Shown here: piece after piece, positions 47,732 through 57,173 of the stretch
Layout: each line of letters begins with the position of its first letter
Numbering within the stretch: position 1 is the first letter of the stretch
Assembly: GCF_003234965.1 (NCBI RefSeq)
Contig: NZ_QKVK01000002.1
Span: 601,914 to 665,913, forward strand
Length of the DNA: 64,000 nt
Reading direction: 5' to 3'
From: Aestuariivirga litoralis
GTDB taxonomy: Bacteria; Pseudomonadota; Alphaproteobacteria; Rhizobiales; Aestuariivirgaceae
Notes under the pieces: generated by a model
Told to the model about the DNA's origin: nothing
Databases searched by the model: none
What the model saw: only the letters and a program-made list of their open reading frames with translations
Translations under genes and position numbers: made by a program

Positions 47732-48438
47732 TGCGCATCGCCGTCACCAGGCCCGAGGAGGATGCGGGGCCGCTCACCGCGAAGCTTTCCGCGATGGGCC
47801 ACGAGGTGGTGATGGCGCCGCTGCTGACGATCACACCGCGCGAAGGCGTGAGCATCCCTGCCCTGCCCTGGCAGGCGGTGGCGGTGACCAGTGCCAATGG
47901 CATCCGCGCGCTGCCCGCGGGCCATGGCCTCACACAATTCCGTGTACTGACGGTCGGCCCGCAGTCGCTGAAGGCGGCAACCGCTGCGGGCCTCAGGGCC
48001 GAGGCGCATGGCGGCGACGTGAACGGGCTTGCGGCCTTCATCCGCAACAATCTCGACCCAAAGGCGGGGCCGATCCTCTATCTCTCGGGTGCGGAGACGG
48101 CGGGCGACTTGCACGGGCAGCTCGCCGCGGCGGGTTTCGATTGCCATCGCGTGGTGCTCTATGATGCCGCCCCGGCGGAGACGCTGGGTGCGGCGGAAAC
48201 GGCGCTCCACGCGGGGACGATCGATGCCGTCCTGCTCTATTCGCCGCGCAGTGCGAAGATCTGGCGCGGGCTGGTGGAGGGCGCGGGGCTTGGCGCAGAG
48301 GCGGCGCGCGTGGCCCATCTCTGCCTGTCGCGCAATGTCGCAGCGGCCCTGCCGGAGGACTGGAACAGCGCGGTTTCCGAAAGCCCCGATGAGGCCGCAA
48401 TCCTGAGGCTTCTTGAACAAAGCGGGCGAACCCTTTAG
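47731..48438 (+). CDS. hemD: uroporphyrinogen-III synthase
   Basis: The 235-residue HemD-type protein closes and inverts the hydroxymethylbilane ring. It is recognised by MRIAVTRPEEDAGPLTAKL, VAVTSANGIRAL and LYSPRSAKIW, and by its position after hemC. HemD is poorly conserved, so the operon is strong support. ATG 47731 overlaps the hemC stop; the longer frame is hemC in another phase. Confidence 0.9.
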   Translation: MRIAVTRPEEDAGPLTAKLSAMGHEVVMAPLLTITPREGVSIPALPWQAVAVTSANGIRALPAGHGLTQFRVLTVGPQSLKAATAAGLRAEAHGGDVNGLAAFIRNNLDPKAGPILYLSGAETAGDLHGQLAAAGFDCHRVVLYDAAPAETLGAAETALHAGTIDAVLLYSPRSAKIWRGLVEGAGLGAEAARVAHLCLSRNVAAALPEDWNSAVSESPDEAAILRLLEQSGRTL

Positions 48439-48448
48439 GCCTTTTCAC

Positions 48449-49642
48449 ATGACCAGCCAGAACGACGACACCGGCTCCAAGCCGCAGGTGATCGACCTCG
48501 AGGCGGAGGAAATCCGCAGCGAGGCCGAGGCAGCAGACACAGCCCGGCAGGAGGCCCGCGAGGACGCCGAACAGGCCTTCGCGCCGCCGCGCGCCAGGAC
48601 ATCGGGCGGCGCAGCGCGATGGATCATCGCGGCGCTGATCCTCGGGGCACTGGGCGGCGGCTTCCTCTACCGCGGGGTGCTGTCGAGCTATTTCCCGTCG
48701 AACCAGATGGTGGCGCTGAAGAACCAGGTGGCCGCCCTCGAACAGAACAACACCGACCTCGGCAACCAGATCGCCACGGTGAAGCAGGGTGCCGACAGCG
48801 CGGCCGCGGCCGCGGCCGCCGCCACCCAAGCCGCCGCACAGGCGAGCGACGCGGCCCGGGCGGCAGCCGCACAGATCGGCGGCGTGGGCGGCAAGGCAGA
48901 GGATGCCATGCAGCAGGCGGCAGCACTCGGCGCGCAGATCGACGCGCTGCGCAGCGACCTCGACCAGTTGCGCAAGTCGATGTCGAGCGCGCCGGCCGCA
49001 GGGTCCGGTGCGGCAAGCCCGGCCGATGGCGCGGTGCTGGCGGCGCTGGGCCAGCGCATCGATGCGCTGGAGAAGGACGTGGCGAGCCTCAAGGCGGGCC
49101 CGGGTGCTGCCTCGCAGGCGGGCACCACCGCGGCGCTGTCGCAGGCGCTTTCCGACCTCAAGGCCAAGGTGGCGGCGGGCACATCATATGGGCCGGAATA
49201 CGAGCGCATCGCGCGCATGGTGCCGGCGGCGCCGGGGCTCGACGTCATCGCGGCCTCGGCATCCGACGGCATTCCCGATGCCAGGGGGCTGGCGGCCGAA
49301 CTGCGCGCCGCGATCCCCGCACTGCCGCAGCCCGAAGCGCCGCCGGCGGAGGACGACAGCTATTTCGGCGCGCTGATGAAGTCGCTTTCCGGCATCATCT
49401 CGATCCGCCCGATCGGCGACACCGACTGGCGCCAGGTGGCCGAGAAGGCCGCGGCCTTCGCCGATGCGGGCGACCTCACCCAGGCCATCGGCGTGATCGA
49501 CGCGGCGGAGGGCGAAAAGCCGATGGCGCTCAGCCAGTGGCGAGACCGCGCGGCGGCGCGCCTGACGCTCGAGGCCGCCGTCAGCCAGGTTTCCGAGGCG
49601 GTGCTGCGGCAGCTCGCGGCCAGTGGGGGAGCGGCGCAATGA
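48449..49642 (+). CDS. mitofilin-like (COG4223) inner-membrane protein
   Basis: This 397-residue protein has an acidic cytoplasmic start, one membrane span (WIIAALILGALGGGFLYRGV near 56-75), a long Ala/Gln-rich coiled coil (75-230) and a C-terminal helical domain. This is the layout of alphaproteobacterial Mic60/mitofilin relatives, which shape inner-membrane folds. The ATG 48449 start is 10 bases after hemD; a TTG at 48413 would overlap hemD. It overlaps hemY by ATGA. Confidence 0.83.
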   Translation: MTSQNDDTGSKPQVIDLEAEEIRSEAEAADTARQEAREDAEQAFAPPRARTSGGAARWIIAALILGALGGGFLYRGVLSSYFPSNQMVALKNQVAALEQNNTDLGNQIATVKQGADSAAAAAAAATQAAAQASDAARAAAAQIGGVGGKAEDAMQQAAALGAQIDALRSDLDQLRKSMSSAPAAGSGAASPADGAVLAALGQRIDALEKDVASLKAGPGAASQAGTTAALSQALSDLKAKVAAGTSYGPEYERIARMVPAAPGLDVIAASASDGIPDARGLAAELRAAIPALPQPEAPPAEDDSYFGALMKSLSGIISIRPIGDTDWRQVAEKAAAFADAGDLTQAIGVIDAAEGEKPMALSQWRDRAAARLTLEAAVSQVSEAVLRQLAASGGAAQ

Positions 49643-51126
49643 TCAGGCTGCTCTGGCGCTTCCTCCTCCTCGTCGCGCTGGCGGCGGGCTTCGCCTGGCT
49701 CGCCGACCGGCCGGGCACGCTGACCATCCGCTGGCTCGGCCGCGAAATCCAGATGAGCTTCATCGCCGGCGTGGTCATCGCCGTTGTCGCGGTGGTGGTG
49801 CTGTGGTTCCTGTGGAGCCTGTTCCGCCGGCTGTGGGCGAGCCCGCAGGCGGTGGGGCGGTGGTATTCCTTCCGCAAGAACCGCAAGGGCTATGAGTCCC
49901 TCTCGCGCGGCATCATCGCGGCAGGCGCCGGCGATGCGGCGGCGGCCGCAAAGCATGCGGCGATCGCGGGGAACGCGCTGGCCGACGAGCCGCTGGTCAA
50001 TGTTCTCGCCGCGCAGGCGGCGCAATTGAAGGGCGACCGCGCCCAGGTGAAGCGCATCTTCGAGGCGATGACCAAGTCGCCCGACACCGAGGCGCTGGGC
50101 CTGCGCGGATTGTTTTCCGAGGCGCGGCAGGCGGGCGACGTGGCCGCCGCCCGGCGCCATGCCGAGCGCGCGCTGGCGCTGAACCCCAGGCTGGCCTGGG
50201 CCTCCACCGCCGTGCTGCAATTGCAATCGGCGGGCAAGGACTGGAACGCCGCTGCCGCCACACTCGGCCAGCAGATCAAGTCCGGCCTCGTCACCACGGC
50301 CGATGGCAATGCCAAGCAGGCGGCGATGCTGGCCGCGCAGGCGCTGGCGCTGGAGGACAGCGACCGGGCACAGGCGCTGGAGCTGGCGCTGAAGGCCCAC
50401 AAGCTCGATCCGGCCCTGGTGCCCGCGGCCCTCGTCGCGGCGCGCGTGCTGGTGTCGCAGGCCTCGACGCGCAAGGCCTCGAAGATCCTGAAGGAGACAT
50501 GGCTGCGGTCGCCCCACCCCGAACTCGCCGAGGTGCAGGCCAACCTCATCCCCGGCGACAGCCCGGAGGACCGGCTGGCCCGGGTGCGCGACCTCGTGAA
50601 GGAGGACAAGCTCCGCGACGGCGGGGGCGGCCTCGAAGGGGCGGTGGCGCTGGCCCGCGCCGCGATCCGCGCCCAGCGCTGGGACATGGCGCGCGAGGCG
50701 CTGGCGCCTTACGCCGACAACCGCCCGCAGGCCCGCGTCTGCGCGCTGATGGCGGACATCGAGGAGGCCGCCGGCGACAAGGGCCGCGCCCGCGAATGGC
50801 TGGCCCGCGCCATCACCGCGCCGCGCGACCCGATCTGGGTGTCGGACGGGGTGGCGAGCCCGCGCTGGACGCCGATTTCGCCGGTCTCGGGCGAGATCGT
50901 GCCGTGTGAATGGAAGGCGCCCTTCGAGATGCCCGAACAGCTCGAGGCCGACGTCGCCGCGGCACCGCCCGTGGCGGTGATCGAGGCCCCCAAAGCCGCC
51001 GCCGAACCCCCGCCGCGCAGCCTCGAACCGCCGAAGATGGTGCAGCCCCAGCGCCCGCCGGACGACCCCGGCCTGCCCGAGGATTTCGACCGACCCACCG
51101 GCCGCGCACTGCCGGCGGAGGGTTGA
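49639..51126 (+). CDS. hemY: HemY N-terminal domain, TPR-containing membrane protein
   Basis: This 495-residue inner-membrane protein has two spans near 3-20 and 38-62 and the HemY_N-like GTLTIRWLGREIQ. TPR-type helices cover 90-400 (AARRHAERALALNPR, ALELALKAHKLDPAL). The end is Pro-rich and probably disordered. It is not the oxygen-dependent protoporphyrinogen oxidase of the same name; its role in heme synthesis is unsettled. It closes the hemC-hemD-mitofilin-like operon. Confidence 0.85.
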   Translation: MIRLLWRFLLLVALAAGFAWLADRPGTLTIRWLGREIQMSFIAGVVIAVVAVVVLWFLWSLFRRLWASPQAVGRWYSFRKNRKGYESLSRGIIAAGAGDAAAAAKHAAIAGNALADEPLVNVLAAQAAQLKGDRAQVKRIFEAMTKSPDTEALGLRGLFSEARQAGDVAAARRHAERALALNPRLAWASTAVLQLQSAGKDWNAAAATLGQQIKSGLVTTADGNAKQAAMLAAQALALEDSDRAQALELALKAHKLDPALVPAALVAARVLVSQASTRKASKILKETWLRSPHPELAEVQANLIPGDSPEDRLARVRDLVKEDKLRDGGGGLEGAVALARAAIRAQRWDMAREALAPYADNRPQARVCALMADIEEAAGDKGRAREWLARAITAPRDPIWVSDGVASPRWTPISPVSGEIVPCEWKAPFEMPEQLEADVAAAPPVAVIEAPKAAAEPPPRSLEPPKMVQPQRPPDDPGLPEDFDRPTGRALPAEG

Positions 51127-51192
51127 ATTTTCCACCCCCGAAGCGGGTTGCGGCCCCCGCCGAAATACCCTATACCCCGCGCCGCAAGGAAA

Positions 51193-51268
51193 GCCGCTTT
51201 AGCTCAGTTGGTAGAGCACATCATTCGTAATGATGGGGTCGCGTGTTCGAGTCACGCAAGCGGCACCA
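51193..51268 (+). tRNA. tRNA-Thr (anticodon CGT)
   Basis: The 76-base cloverleaf has acceptor GCCGCTT/AAGCGGC, discriminator A and an encoded CCA (51266-51268). The anticodon loop ATTCGTAAT reads CGT, decoding ACG. The T-arm contains GTTCGAGTC. Confidence 0.96.
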
Positions 51269-51690
51269 GCCCTTCGATCGCCATCGTGTGCTGTCGTTCA
51301 CCAGTCCCTCAAGAGGAAGCACTTGATCGACGCAACCGACCTCAGCAGTTCGCTGGTGGCCGCCCTCGGCCGCCATGAATGGCGGTGCGGATGGCGGAGA
51401 AAGACTCCGGGTTGGCGACACTTCACTGGCCTGGAGGGCATTGTCCCACCAGCATGCCCGGCCGGGTCAGTTGATGGACCGCAGGGTCGTTCCGCCCGTG
51501 CACGCCCGGCCTGGTCGCCCCTTCAATCGCGCCCGTCGCCTTCCAGGCTGGCCAAGGCGACGTGGCAATGGTGGCAACACGCCACAATACCAGCCTGCAC
51601 TGACATGAGCCGGTGTGTCTTCCGTCACAGTCCAGGTCCGGAAGCTTCGGTAACCAACCGCCAGGCTTGCAGGCAGAAAGGGCATGTCTC
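51269..51690 (+). other. gene-free stretch after tRNA-Thr
   Basis: I see no supported gene in these 422 bases. Open frames cross it but lack ribosome sites and recognisable content. No tandem repeats, integrase or terminator with a T-run is visible. Confidence 0.5.
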
Positions 51691-52077
51691 TTGAAGTTCA
51701 TCCTTCCAACTGCCGTGTTCGGCGTCCTGCTCCTTTACGCGGCAGGCGCAATCCCTCCGGATGGAGTTGGTGGATCGATGGTGATCGGGCTCGCATTGCT
51801 TGCCGCCGCACCGGCGGTCGGAATTCACGAGGCCTGGACCATGAGGCGGAGTGTGGCAGGCTGGATTTTCAACATCATCGTCTCGCTTGCCGGTGCCTTG
51901 TTCCTCGCCCCTGTTGGCGGCATGATCATGGCGCTGTTTCTCAGTCCGTTCATGGACGGCGCCGGATCGATTGCTGCCGCGGGAGGCCTCATGATGCTTG
52001 TCGCGCTCGCAGGCATGATGGTGATTACGCTGCTGGGTGCCTGGGGATCAATCTGGATCGTCAACCGCTGGCGATGA
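51691..52077 (+). CDS. small integral membrane protein, unknown function
   Basis: The 128-residue product from TTG 51691 has four or five hydrophobic spans: FILPTAVFGVLLLYAAGAI, MVIGLALLAAAPAVGI, IFNIIVSLAGALFLAP with GMIMALFLSPFM, and LMMLVALAGMMVITLLGAW. A GAAAGGG site lies upstream of the TTG. An ATG at 51613 is possible but gives a non-membrane, low-quality lead. I do not recognise a family. Confidence 0.5.
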   Translation: MKFILPTAVFGVLLLYAAGAIPPDGVGGSMVIGLALLAAAPAVGIHEAWTMRRSVAGWIFNIIVSLAGALFLAPVGGMIMALFLSPFMDGAGSIAAAGGLMMLVALAGMMVITLLGAWGSIWIVNRWR

Positions 52078-52161
52078 CGCTTCAGCGGAGTCATCTTTCT
52101 CGCAACGAGACGCGTGTTCTCCGCACGTGCACTGCTGTCGGCCATCGACGCCGCCTTGGAC

Positions 52162-52638
52162 TCACCGATGCGATACGCACTTCATGAACTGACTGTAAGC
52201 CGCTCTCGGGAGCGTGTCCGTTACGTGCATCGGCTCAATGCCTGTTACCACCAGGTCAAATGCCTTCCCATCCGATAGCTTCTTCAGAAGCTTCAGATCC
52301 GCTTCCGCATATGGCTCTCCGAAATACTCACTGATTGACCCGGTGTAGGTCTGGCGGGTGCCGTCACCAAACCGGAAGGACACTTCGAATGTCTCGGCGA
52401 TCTTCGAGAATCTGCCATCCTCCTGCTTGTCCTCGAGGAGCAGATCGACCCTCTTTCCGCCGTTTCCCTTTCCGCTGAAAATGGCGAGCGTTTGATTGCG
52501 GGACAGCGAGAAATCCAGCCAGCACTCGGGTCCCTCCTCTTCTTCAGCAACCTGAAATGTCGCAGCAGCCGCCGGAAGAGGCGTCGAGGCCGCCACAACG
52601 AGCACTTGCACCATCATCAAGAACGCTGCGTTCCTCAT
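52162..52638 (-). CDS. secreted protein, unknown function
   Basis: This 158-residue protein from ATG 52638 has a signal peptide (MRNAAFLMMVQVLVVAA, then PAAAA). The mature part has one Cys in GPECWLDFSL and another near the end, which could form a disulfide, and beta-strand-like stretches (ETFEVSFRFGDGTRQTYTG). No family is recognised. It is convergent with the membrane-protein gene and divergent from the next secreted-protein gene. Confidence 0.6.
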   Translation of the reverse strand: MRNAAFLMMVQVLVVAASTPLPAAAATFQVAEEEEGPECWLDFSLSRNQTLAIFSGKGNGGKRVDLLLEDKQEDGRFSKIAETFEVSFRFGDGTRQTYTGSISEYFGEPYAEADLKLLKKLSDGKAFDLVVTGIEPMHVTDTLPRAAYSQFMKCVSHR

Positions 52639-52829
52639 GCGAGATCCCTGCCCTCCGTTTGCTTGCCGATGCCATGCATGTAACTGCCACTCGCCGCTCA
52701 CTTCAAGCCAGCTTCTTTCAGCACCACGCTCTGGCAGATCCGCCGCTTGGAAGCCGCTGCATGCCTCGACCTCTTGCCGACAGGCCAGTGATCGGCCAAG
52801 TTCATGCCCCTGTTTTCAGGAGGGCAGAA

Positions 52830-53153
52830 ATGTTCACCCGCGGCCTTGTCTTTCTTTCCCTGGCTCTTTCCACCCCCGCACTGGCAGCAACCGAACTTGC
52901 GGATCAGGCGACCGGCGCGGTCTACGTCCTAAGTGACGCGGTGGACGGAAAGGTGCTCCTCACCTCCAAGGCCGATGGCGGGACCGATGCCTATGTCCTG
53001 TCGCAGGATACCTGCTACGCGACACACCCGATCTATGGCGTCGGCGCCTGGCAGGCCGTCGATGGCGGCTGGCGGGTCATGGTGCAGGGTACGCAAATCC
53101 TGAGCTTCAAGGGCCCCGCACCTCTGCAGAATCCTGCCTGCGTCCCGCAGTGA
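52830..53153 (+). CDS. small secreted protein, unknown function
   Basis: This 107-residue protein has a clear signal peptide (FTRGLVFLSLALSTPALA) after ATG 52830, which follows AGGAGGG. The mature part (about 88 residues) has two cysteines (DTCYATHP and NPACVPQ) likely to pair, and a beta-rich middle. The family is not recognised. Confidence 0.65.
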   Translation: MFTRGLVFLSLALSTPALAATELADQATGAVYVLSDAVDGKVLLTSKADGGTDAYVLSQDTCYATHPIYGVGAWQAVDGGWRVMVQGTQILSFKGPAPLQNPACVPQ

Positions 53154-53250
53154 CTACAAACCGTGCAGGATGGCTGCCATCACCACGAGGCAAGAGGCAG
53201 ACCTCGGCCTGGGAGGTCAGGCGGGAACGCCCTGCAGCCTCGTTCGAGGG

Positions 53251-54876
53251 CTACATCTCCTCGGGGACCATGTCGATGGCACCACATGGGCATTCAGCTG
53301 CGCAGAGGCCGCAGCCCTTGCAGTAATCGTAATCGATGCGGAAGCGCTGGCCCGGCCCGAGCTTGATCACCGCATTGTCGGGGCAGATCCCGTAGCAGTT
53401 GTCACATTCGAAGCAGTTGCCGCAGGACAGGCAGCGGCGGGCCTCGTAGAGCGCATTCGTTTCATCGAGCCCGCCCTGGACTTCCGTGAAGCTGTCGATG
53501 CGCCGCGCTGCCTCCAGCATCGGCCGCACGGTGGCCGGCGCATCCTCGTAGTACCAGGTGTTGAGCCGGTCGAAGCTGGCAAGTTCGTGCCTGGGTGCCG
53601 GTTCCAGCTGCGTGCCGCGGAGCCAGGCGTCGATGTGGCGGGCAGCCTTCTTGCCGTGGCCGACGGCCACGGTGACGGTTCGCTCCGACGGCGCCATGTC
53701 GCCCCCCGCGAAGATTCCCGGCCTCCCGGTCATCATGTTGGGGCCGACCTTCACCACGCCGTTCTCGGTCTCGATGCCCGGTGCCTTGTCGAGGAGTGAC
53801 AGGTCCACGTCCTGGCCCAGGGCCAGCACGAGGGAGTCGGCCTCCAGCGTCTCGAACTCACCCGTCGGCTGGGGAAACCCCTTGTCATCGAGTGCCATCT
53901 TCTCGATCTGAAGCTTGCCGCCATCGATGTTCCGGATGGTCGACAGCCACTTCATCGAAACGCCTTCCTCCAGCGCCTCTTCAAGCTCGAAATCATGGGC
54001 GGGCATCATCTCGCGCGTGCGGCGGTAGACGATGACCGCCTCCTCGGCGCCGAGGCGGCGCGCAGTGCGCGCAACGTCGATTGCCGTATTGCCGCCGCCA
54101 TAGATGGCGACGCGACGCCCCAGCAGTGGCGGGGCCTCGCCCTCCATGGAGCGCAGCAACGACACGGCATCGAGGATCCTGGCCGCGCCCCCCGCCGGAA
54201 TGTAGGCCCGACGCGCGATGTGGGCGCCGACGGCCAGGAAGGCGGCGTCGAAGCGATCCGCGGTCAATGACTTCTCGATGTCGTCGACTTTGCTGTTGAG
54301 CTCAAGGGCGACGCCCATGGCCGTTATGCGCGCCACCTCGGCGTCGATCACCTCGCGCGGCAGCCGGTACTTGGGAATGCCAAAGCGCATCATGCCGCCG
54401 GCCATGGGGCCTGCATCGCGCAGCACCACGCTGTGCCCGGCGTGGCGCAGGTGATAGGCTGCCGAAAGCCCTGCCGGCCCGGCACCCACGACCAGTACGC
54501 GCTTGCCAGTCTCCGCGTCGGGCCGCGTGAACTGCCAGCCCCTTGCGATGGCGAGGTCGCCGAGGAAGCGCTCGACGGAATTGATGCCCACCGCGGTATC
54601 GAGCTGGCCTCTGTTGCAGGCTCCCTCGCAGGGGTGGTAGCAGACGCGACCCATGATGGCGGGCAGCGGGTTGTTGGCCGTCAGCGCCCGCCAGGCGGCC
54701 TCATAGTCGCCGCTCTCGGCCTGATAGAGCCAGCCCTGGATGTCCTCGCCCGCCGGGCAGGCGGCATTGCACGGCGGCAGGCGGTCGACATATTCCGGGC
54801 GATTGGTGCGCCACGTGCCGGTGTGGTTGGCCTTGCTGCTGCCGACGTCGAGCGCGATGGCGAAGGGGTGCTTCAT
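53251..54876 (-). CDS. GltD-like NAD(P)/FAD oxidoreductase fused to a 2x[4Fe-4S] ferredoxin (2-oxoacid oxidoreductase partner)
   Basis: This 541-residue protein starts with a GltD-type cysteine domain (C36, C40, C79, C83, C87). An FAD site VLVVGAGPAGLSAAYHL near 125 and an NAD(P) site AIYGGGNTAID near 267 follow. The C-terminus is a ferredoxin with CLSCGNCFECDNCYGICP and CKGCGLCAAECPCG (about 470-535). It would pass electrons from the three upstream subunits to NAD(P). Similar parts occur as separate PadF/PadH subunits in phenylglyoxylate dehydrogenase. It starts 3 bases after the beta-subunit stop. Confidence 0.83.
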   Translation of the reverse strand: MKHPFAIALDVGSSKANHTGTWRTNRPEYVDRLPPCNAACPAGEDIQGWLYQAESGDYEAAWRALTANNPLPAIMGRVCYHPCEGACNRGQLDTAVGINSVERFLGDLAIARGWQFTRPDAETGKRVLVVGAGPAGLSAAYHLRHAGHSVVLRDAGPMAGGMMRFGIPKYRLPREVIDAEVARITAMGVALELNSKVDDIEKSLTADRFDAAFLAVGAHIARRAYIPAGGAARILDAVSLLRSMEGEAPPLLGRRVAIYGGGNTAIDVARTARRLGAEEAVIVYRRTREMMPAHDFELEEALEEGVSMKWLSTIRNIDGGKLQIEKMALDDKGFPQPTGEFETLEADSLVLALGQDVDLSLLDKAPGIETENGVVKVGPNMMTGRPGIFAGGDMAPSERTVTVAVGHGKKAARHIDAWLRGTQLEPAPRHELASFDRLNTWYYEDAPATVRPMLEAARRIDSFTEVQGGLDETNALYEARRCLSCGNCFECDNCYGICPDNAVIKLGPGQRFRIDYDYCKGCGLCAAECPCGAIDMVPEEM

Positions 54877-54879
54877 GGC

Positions 54880-55875
54880 TCAGGACTCCAGCAGGCCGTA
54901 TTCTTCGATGTGCCGGTCAGCGATGCCCTGTATGCGGGCAACGCGCGGGTCTTCCACGCCATCGCGGAACAGGTGCGCGTAACGTCGCTGCAGCTTCAGG
55001 TATTCGGACACCGGCTTCGGCTTGCGGATCTTCCGCACATGGGTGACGCGGCCATATTCCGCCTCAAAGATCGGGAACAGCCCGGTCTCGATGGCAAGGC
55101 GCGCCAGCCGGATCGTGTCATGCGAGGCCGCGCCCCAGCCCAGCGGGCATGGAACGTTGATCTGGATATAGCGCGCGCCATGGAAGCTCATCGCCCTGGT
55201 CACTTTGGCCTCGAGGTCATGGAGGTCGGCAACGCTTGCCGTCGCGACATAGGGAATGTCATGGGCCACCGCGATCTTCGGCACGAACTTGCCGGTGCCG
55301 AAGACGTTGCCCGGCTGGGCGCCGATGGCGGGCGTCGTCGCGGTGCGGGCAGCGGGCGGCGTGGCGGAGGAGCGCTGCACGCCAGTGTTCATGTAGCCCT
55401 CGTTGTCGTAGCAGATGTAGAGGACGTCGTCATTGCGCTCGAACATGCCGGACAGGCAGCCAAAGCCGATGTCGGTGGTGCCGCCGTCGCCGCCCTGCGC
55501 CACGACCCGGGTGCCGTGCTTCCCGGTGACGCGCATCGCGGCGGCAACGCCCGAGGCAACTGCTGCCGCATTGCCGAACAGCGAATGCATCCAAGGCATT
55601 TGCCAGGAGGTTTCGGGATAGGGCGTGGTGAAGACTTCAAGGCAGCCCGTGGCGTTCACCGCGATCAGCTGGTTTCCGGCTGCGCGCATGGCGGCGTCGA
55701 TGGCATAGCGCGCGCCGAGCGCCTCGCCACAGCCCTGGCAGGCGCGATGGCCGCAGGTCAGCGAGTTGGAGCGTTGCCGCGACGCCTGCACGTTGCGGCT
55801 CGCCTCGTCCACCAGCCGGTTGCCGACGGTGAGCGTGCCCTTCTGGTAGAACTTCAGCTTCTGTGTGCTGTCCAT
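54880..55875 (-). CDS. 2-oxoacid:acceptor oxidoreductase beta (TPP-binding) subunit
   Basis: This 331-residue subunit has [4Fe-4S] cysteines C41, C46, C49 (CGHRACQGCGEALG) plus TGCLEVF. The TPP motif GDGGTTDIG (129-137) runs on to N158. The family includes pyruvate and phenylglyoxylate ferredoxin oxidoreductases. Start ATG 55875 fits the family; the longer frame upstream is the alpha gene out of frame. It lies 14 bases after the alpha subunit gene. Confidence 0.9.
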   Translation of the reverse strand: MDSTQKLKFYQKGTLTVGNRLVDEASRNVQASRQRSNSLTCGHRACQGCGEALGARYAIDAAMRAAGNQLIAVNATGCLEVFTTPYPETSWQMPWMHSLFGNAAAVASGVAAAMRVTGKHGTRVVAQGGDGGTTDIGFGCLSGMFERNDDVLYICYDNEGYMNTGVQRSSATPPAARTATTPAIGAQPGNVFGTGKFVPKIAVAHDIPYVATASVADLHDLEAKVTRAMSFHGARYIQINVPCPLGWGAASHDTIRLARLAIETGLFPIFEAEYGRVTHVRKIRKPKPVSEYLKLQRRYAHLFRDGVEDPRVARIQGIADRHIEEYGLLES

Positions 55876-55889
55876 CGTGGGGCGCCCTC

Positions 55890-57173
55890 TCACTCGGCGG
55901 TTTCGATGCGGGCCTGGAACGCGGCGGCGCGCTCCGTTTCGAGGATTTTCAGGACATTCTCGGCCGCAGGCCCGGATCGACGCGCCCTGGCGCGCCGGTG
56001 CAGTTCGCGGCCGACGACCTTCTCGTTGAGATCGACGAAGTTCGGACCTTCCCAGGGCTTTTCCATCGCCTGCATGAACAGCCGGTGGAGCGATGCCTTG
56101 GTGATGGGGCGCCCCCCCAGCCCGGCAATCGCCGAATGGATGGCAGGTGGTGACAGGAGGTTCCGCAGCGCAAGGTCGACGTTGGAGGCGAGCGGCCCGC
56201 CCATTCCGGGGTCCAGGCTCCTGTCGATGACGAGCACATGCTTCGCACCCGCCAATACCTGCTGCAGGGCGCGGGTGGGAAAGGGACGGAAGGTGACGAG
56301 CGTGACGAGACCGATCGACATGCCCTCGGCACGCAGCTCGTCGATCACGTCCTTTATGGTGCCGTTGACCGAGCCCATGGCAACCACTGCCAGCTCCGCA
56401 TCGCCGCAATGGTAGTCGCGCAGCAAGCCCCCCGAGGCCCGCCCGAAGCTCTCGCTGAACTCGGCAGCGAGGTCTTCGATCAGATCGAAGGCTGTTTGCT
56501 GCTTGTAGTATTGCAGGTAGCGCACCTCGGTGAAGGCATCGGGCCCCACCATCGCGCCAATCGAGATGGGGTCGGCGGGGTCGAGCACCTGCACGGGTTC
56601 ATAGGGCGGCAGATAGGCATCGACCTGCTGCTGCGTCGGGATGTCCACGCGTTCCATGGCATGGGTGAGGACGAATCCGTCGACGCAAACCATCACCGGG
56701 ACCGACAGCTCTTCGGCAAGGCGAAATGCGATGACGTGCAGGTCGGCTGCTTCCTGGTTGGTTTCCGCGAAAAGCTGGAACCAGCCGGATTCGCGCAGCG
56801 CCATGGCATCGGAATGATCGTTCCAGATGTTGATCGGCGCCCCGATGGCGCGGTTGCCGAGCGTCATGACGATGGGCAGCCCGAGCCCCGCGGCATTGTA
56901 AACCGCCTCCGCCATGAACAGCAGCCCCTGGCTCGCGGTGGCCGTATAGCTTCTGGCGCCCGCGGCAGATGACCCGATGGCGACCGACAGGGCCGCGAAT
57001 TCGCTCTCGACGTTGATGAACTCGCAGTTCTGCAGCGCGCCCTCGCGCACCAGGTCGCCCAACCCCTCGACGATGTGGGTCTGCGGCGTGATCGGGTAGG
57101 CGCAGATCACCTGTGGACGGCAGAGCGCGATCACCCGCGCCATCGCCTTGGAGCCTTCAATCTGCTCAAGCAT
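55890..57173 (-). CDS. 2-oxoacid:acceptor oxidoreductase alpha subunit
   Basis: The 427-residue subunit begins LEQIEGSKAMARVIALCRP, with ICAYPITPQTHIVEGL near 30 and TATASQGLLFMAEAV near 85, the domain I/II core of POR-type enzymes. GNRAIGAPINIWNDHSDAM supplies active-site residues. The start at ATG 57173 gives family length and an 8-base overlap with the gamma gene. The 2-oxoacid used (pyruvate, phenylglyoxylate or other) cannot be settled here. Confidence 0.9.
   Translation of the reverse strand: MLEQIEGSKAMARVIALCRPQVICAYPITPQTHIVEGLGDLVREGALQNCEFINVESEFAALSVAIGSSAAGARSYTATASQGLLFMAEAVYNAAGLGLPIVMTLGNRAIGAPINIWNDHSDAMALRESGWFQLFAETNQEAADLHVIAFRLAEELSVPVMVCVDGFVLTHAMERVDIPTQQQVDAYLPPYEPVQVLDPADPISIGAMVGPDAFTEVRYLQYYKQQTAFDLIEDLAAEFSESFGRASGGLLRDYHCGDAELAVVAMGSVNGTIKDVIDELRAEGMSIGLVTLVTFRPFPTRALQQVLAGAKHVLVIDRSLDPGMGGPLASNVDLALRNLLSPPAIHSAIAGLGGRPITKASLHRLFMQAMEKPWEGPNFVDLNEKVVGRELHRRARARRSGPAAENVLKILETERAAAFQARIETAE

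Noticed and set aside
51230..51694. Open frame starting in tRNA-Thr
   Set aside because: It begins in the tRNA and lacks a ribosome site; composition is low-complexity.
54433..56415. Plus-strand open frame of 660 codons
   Set aside because: It is antisense to three oxidoreductase subunit genes; no motif and no start signal.
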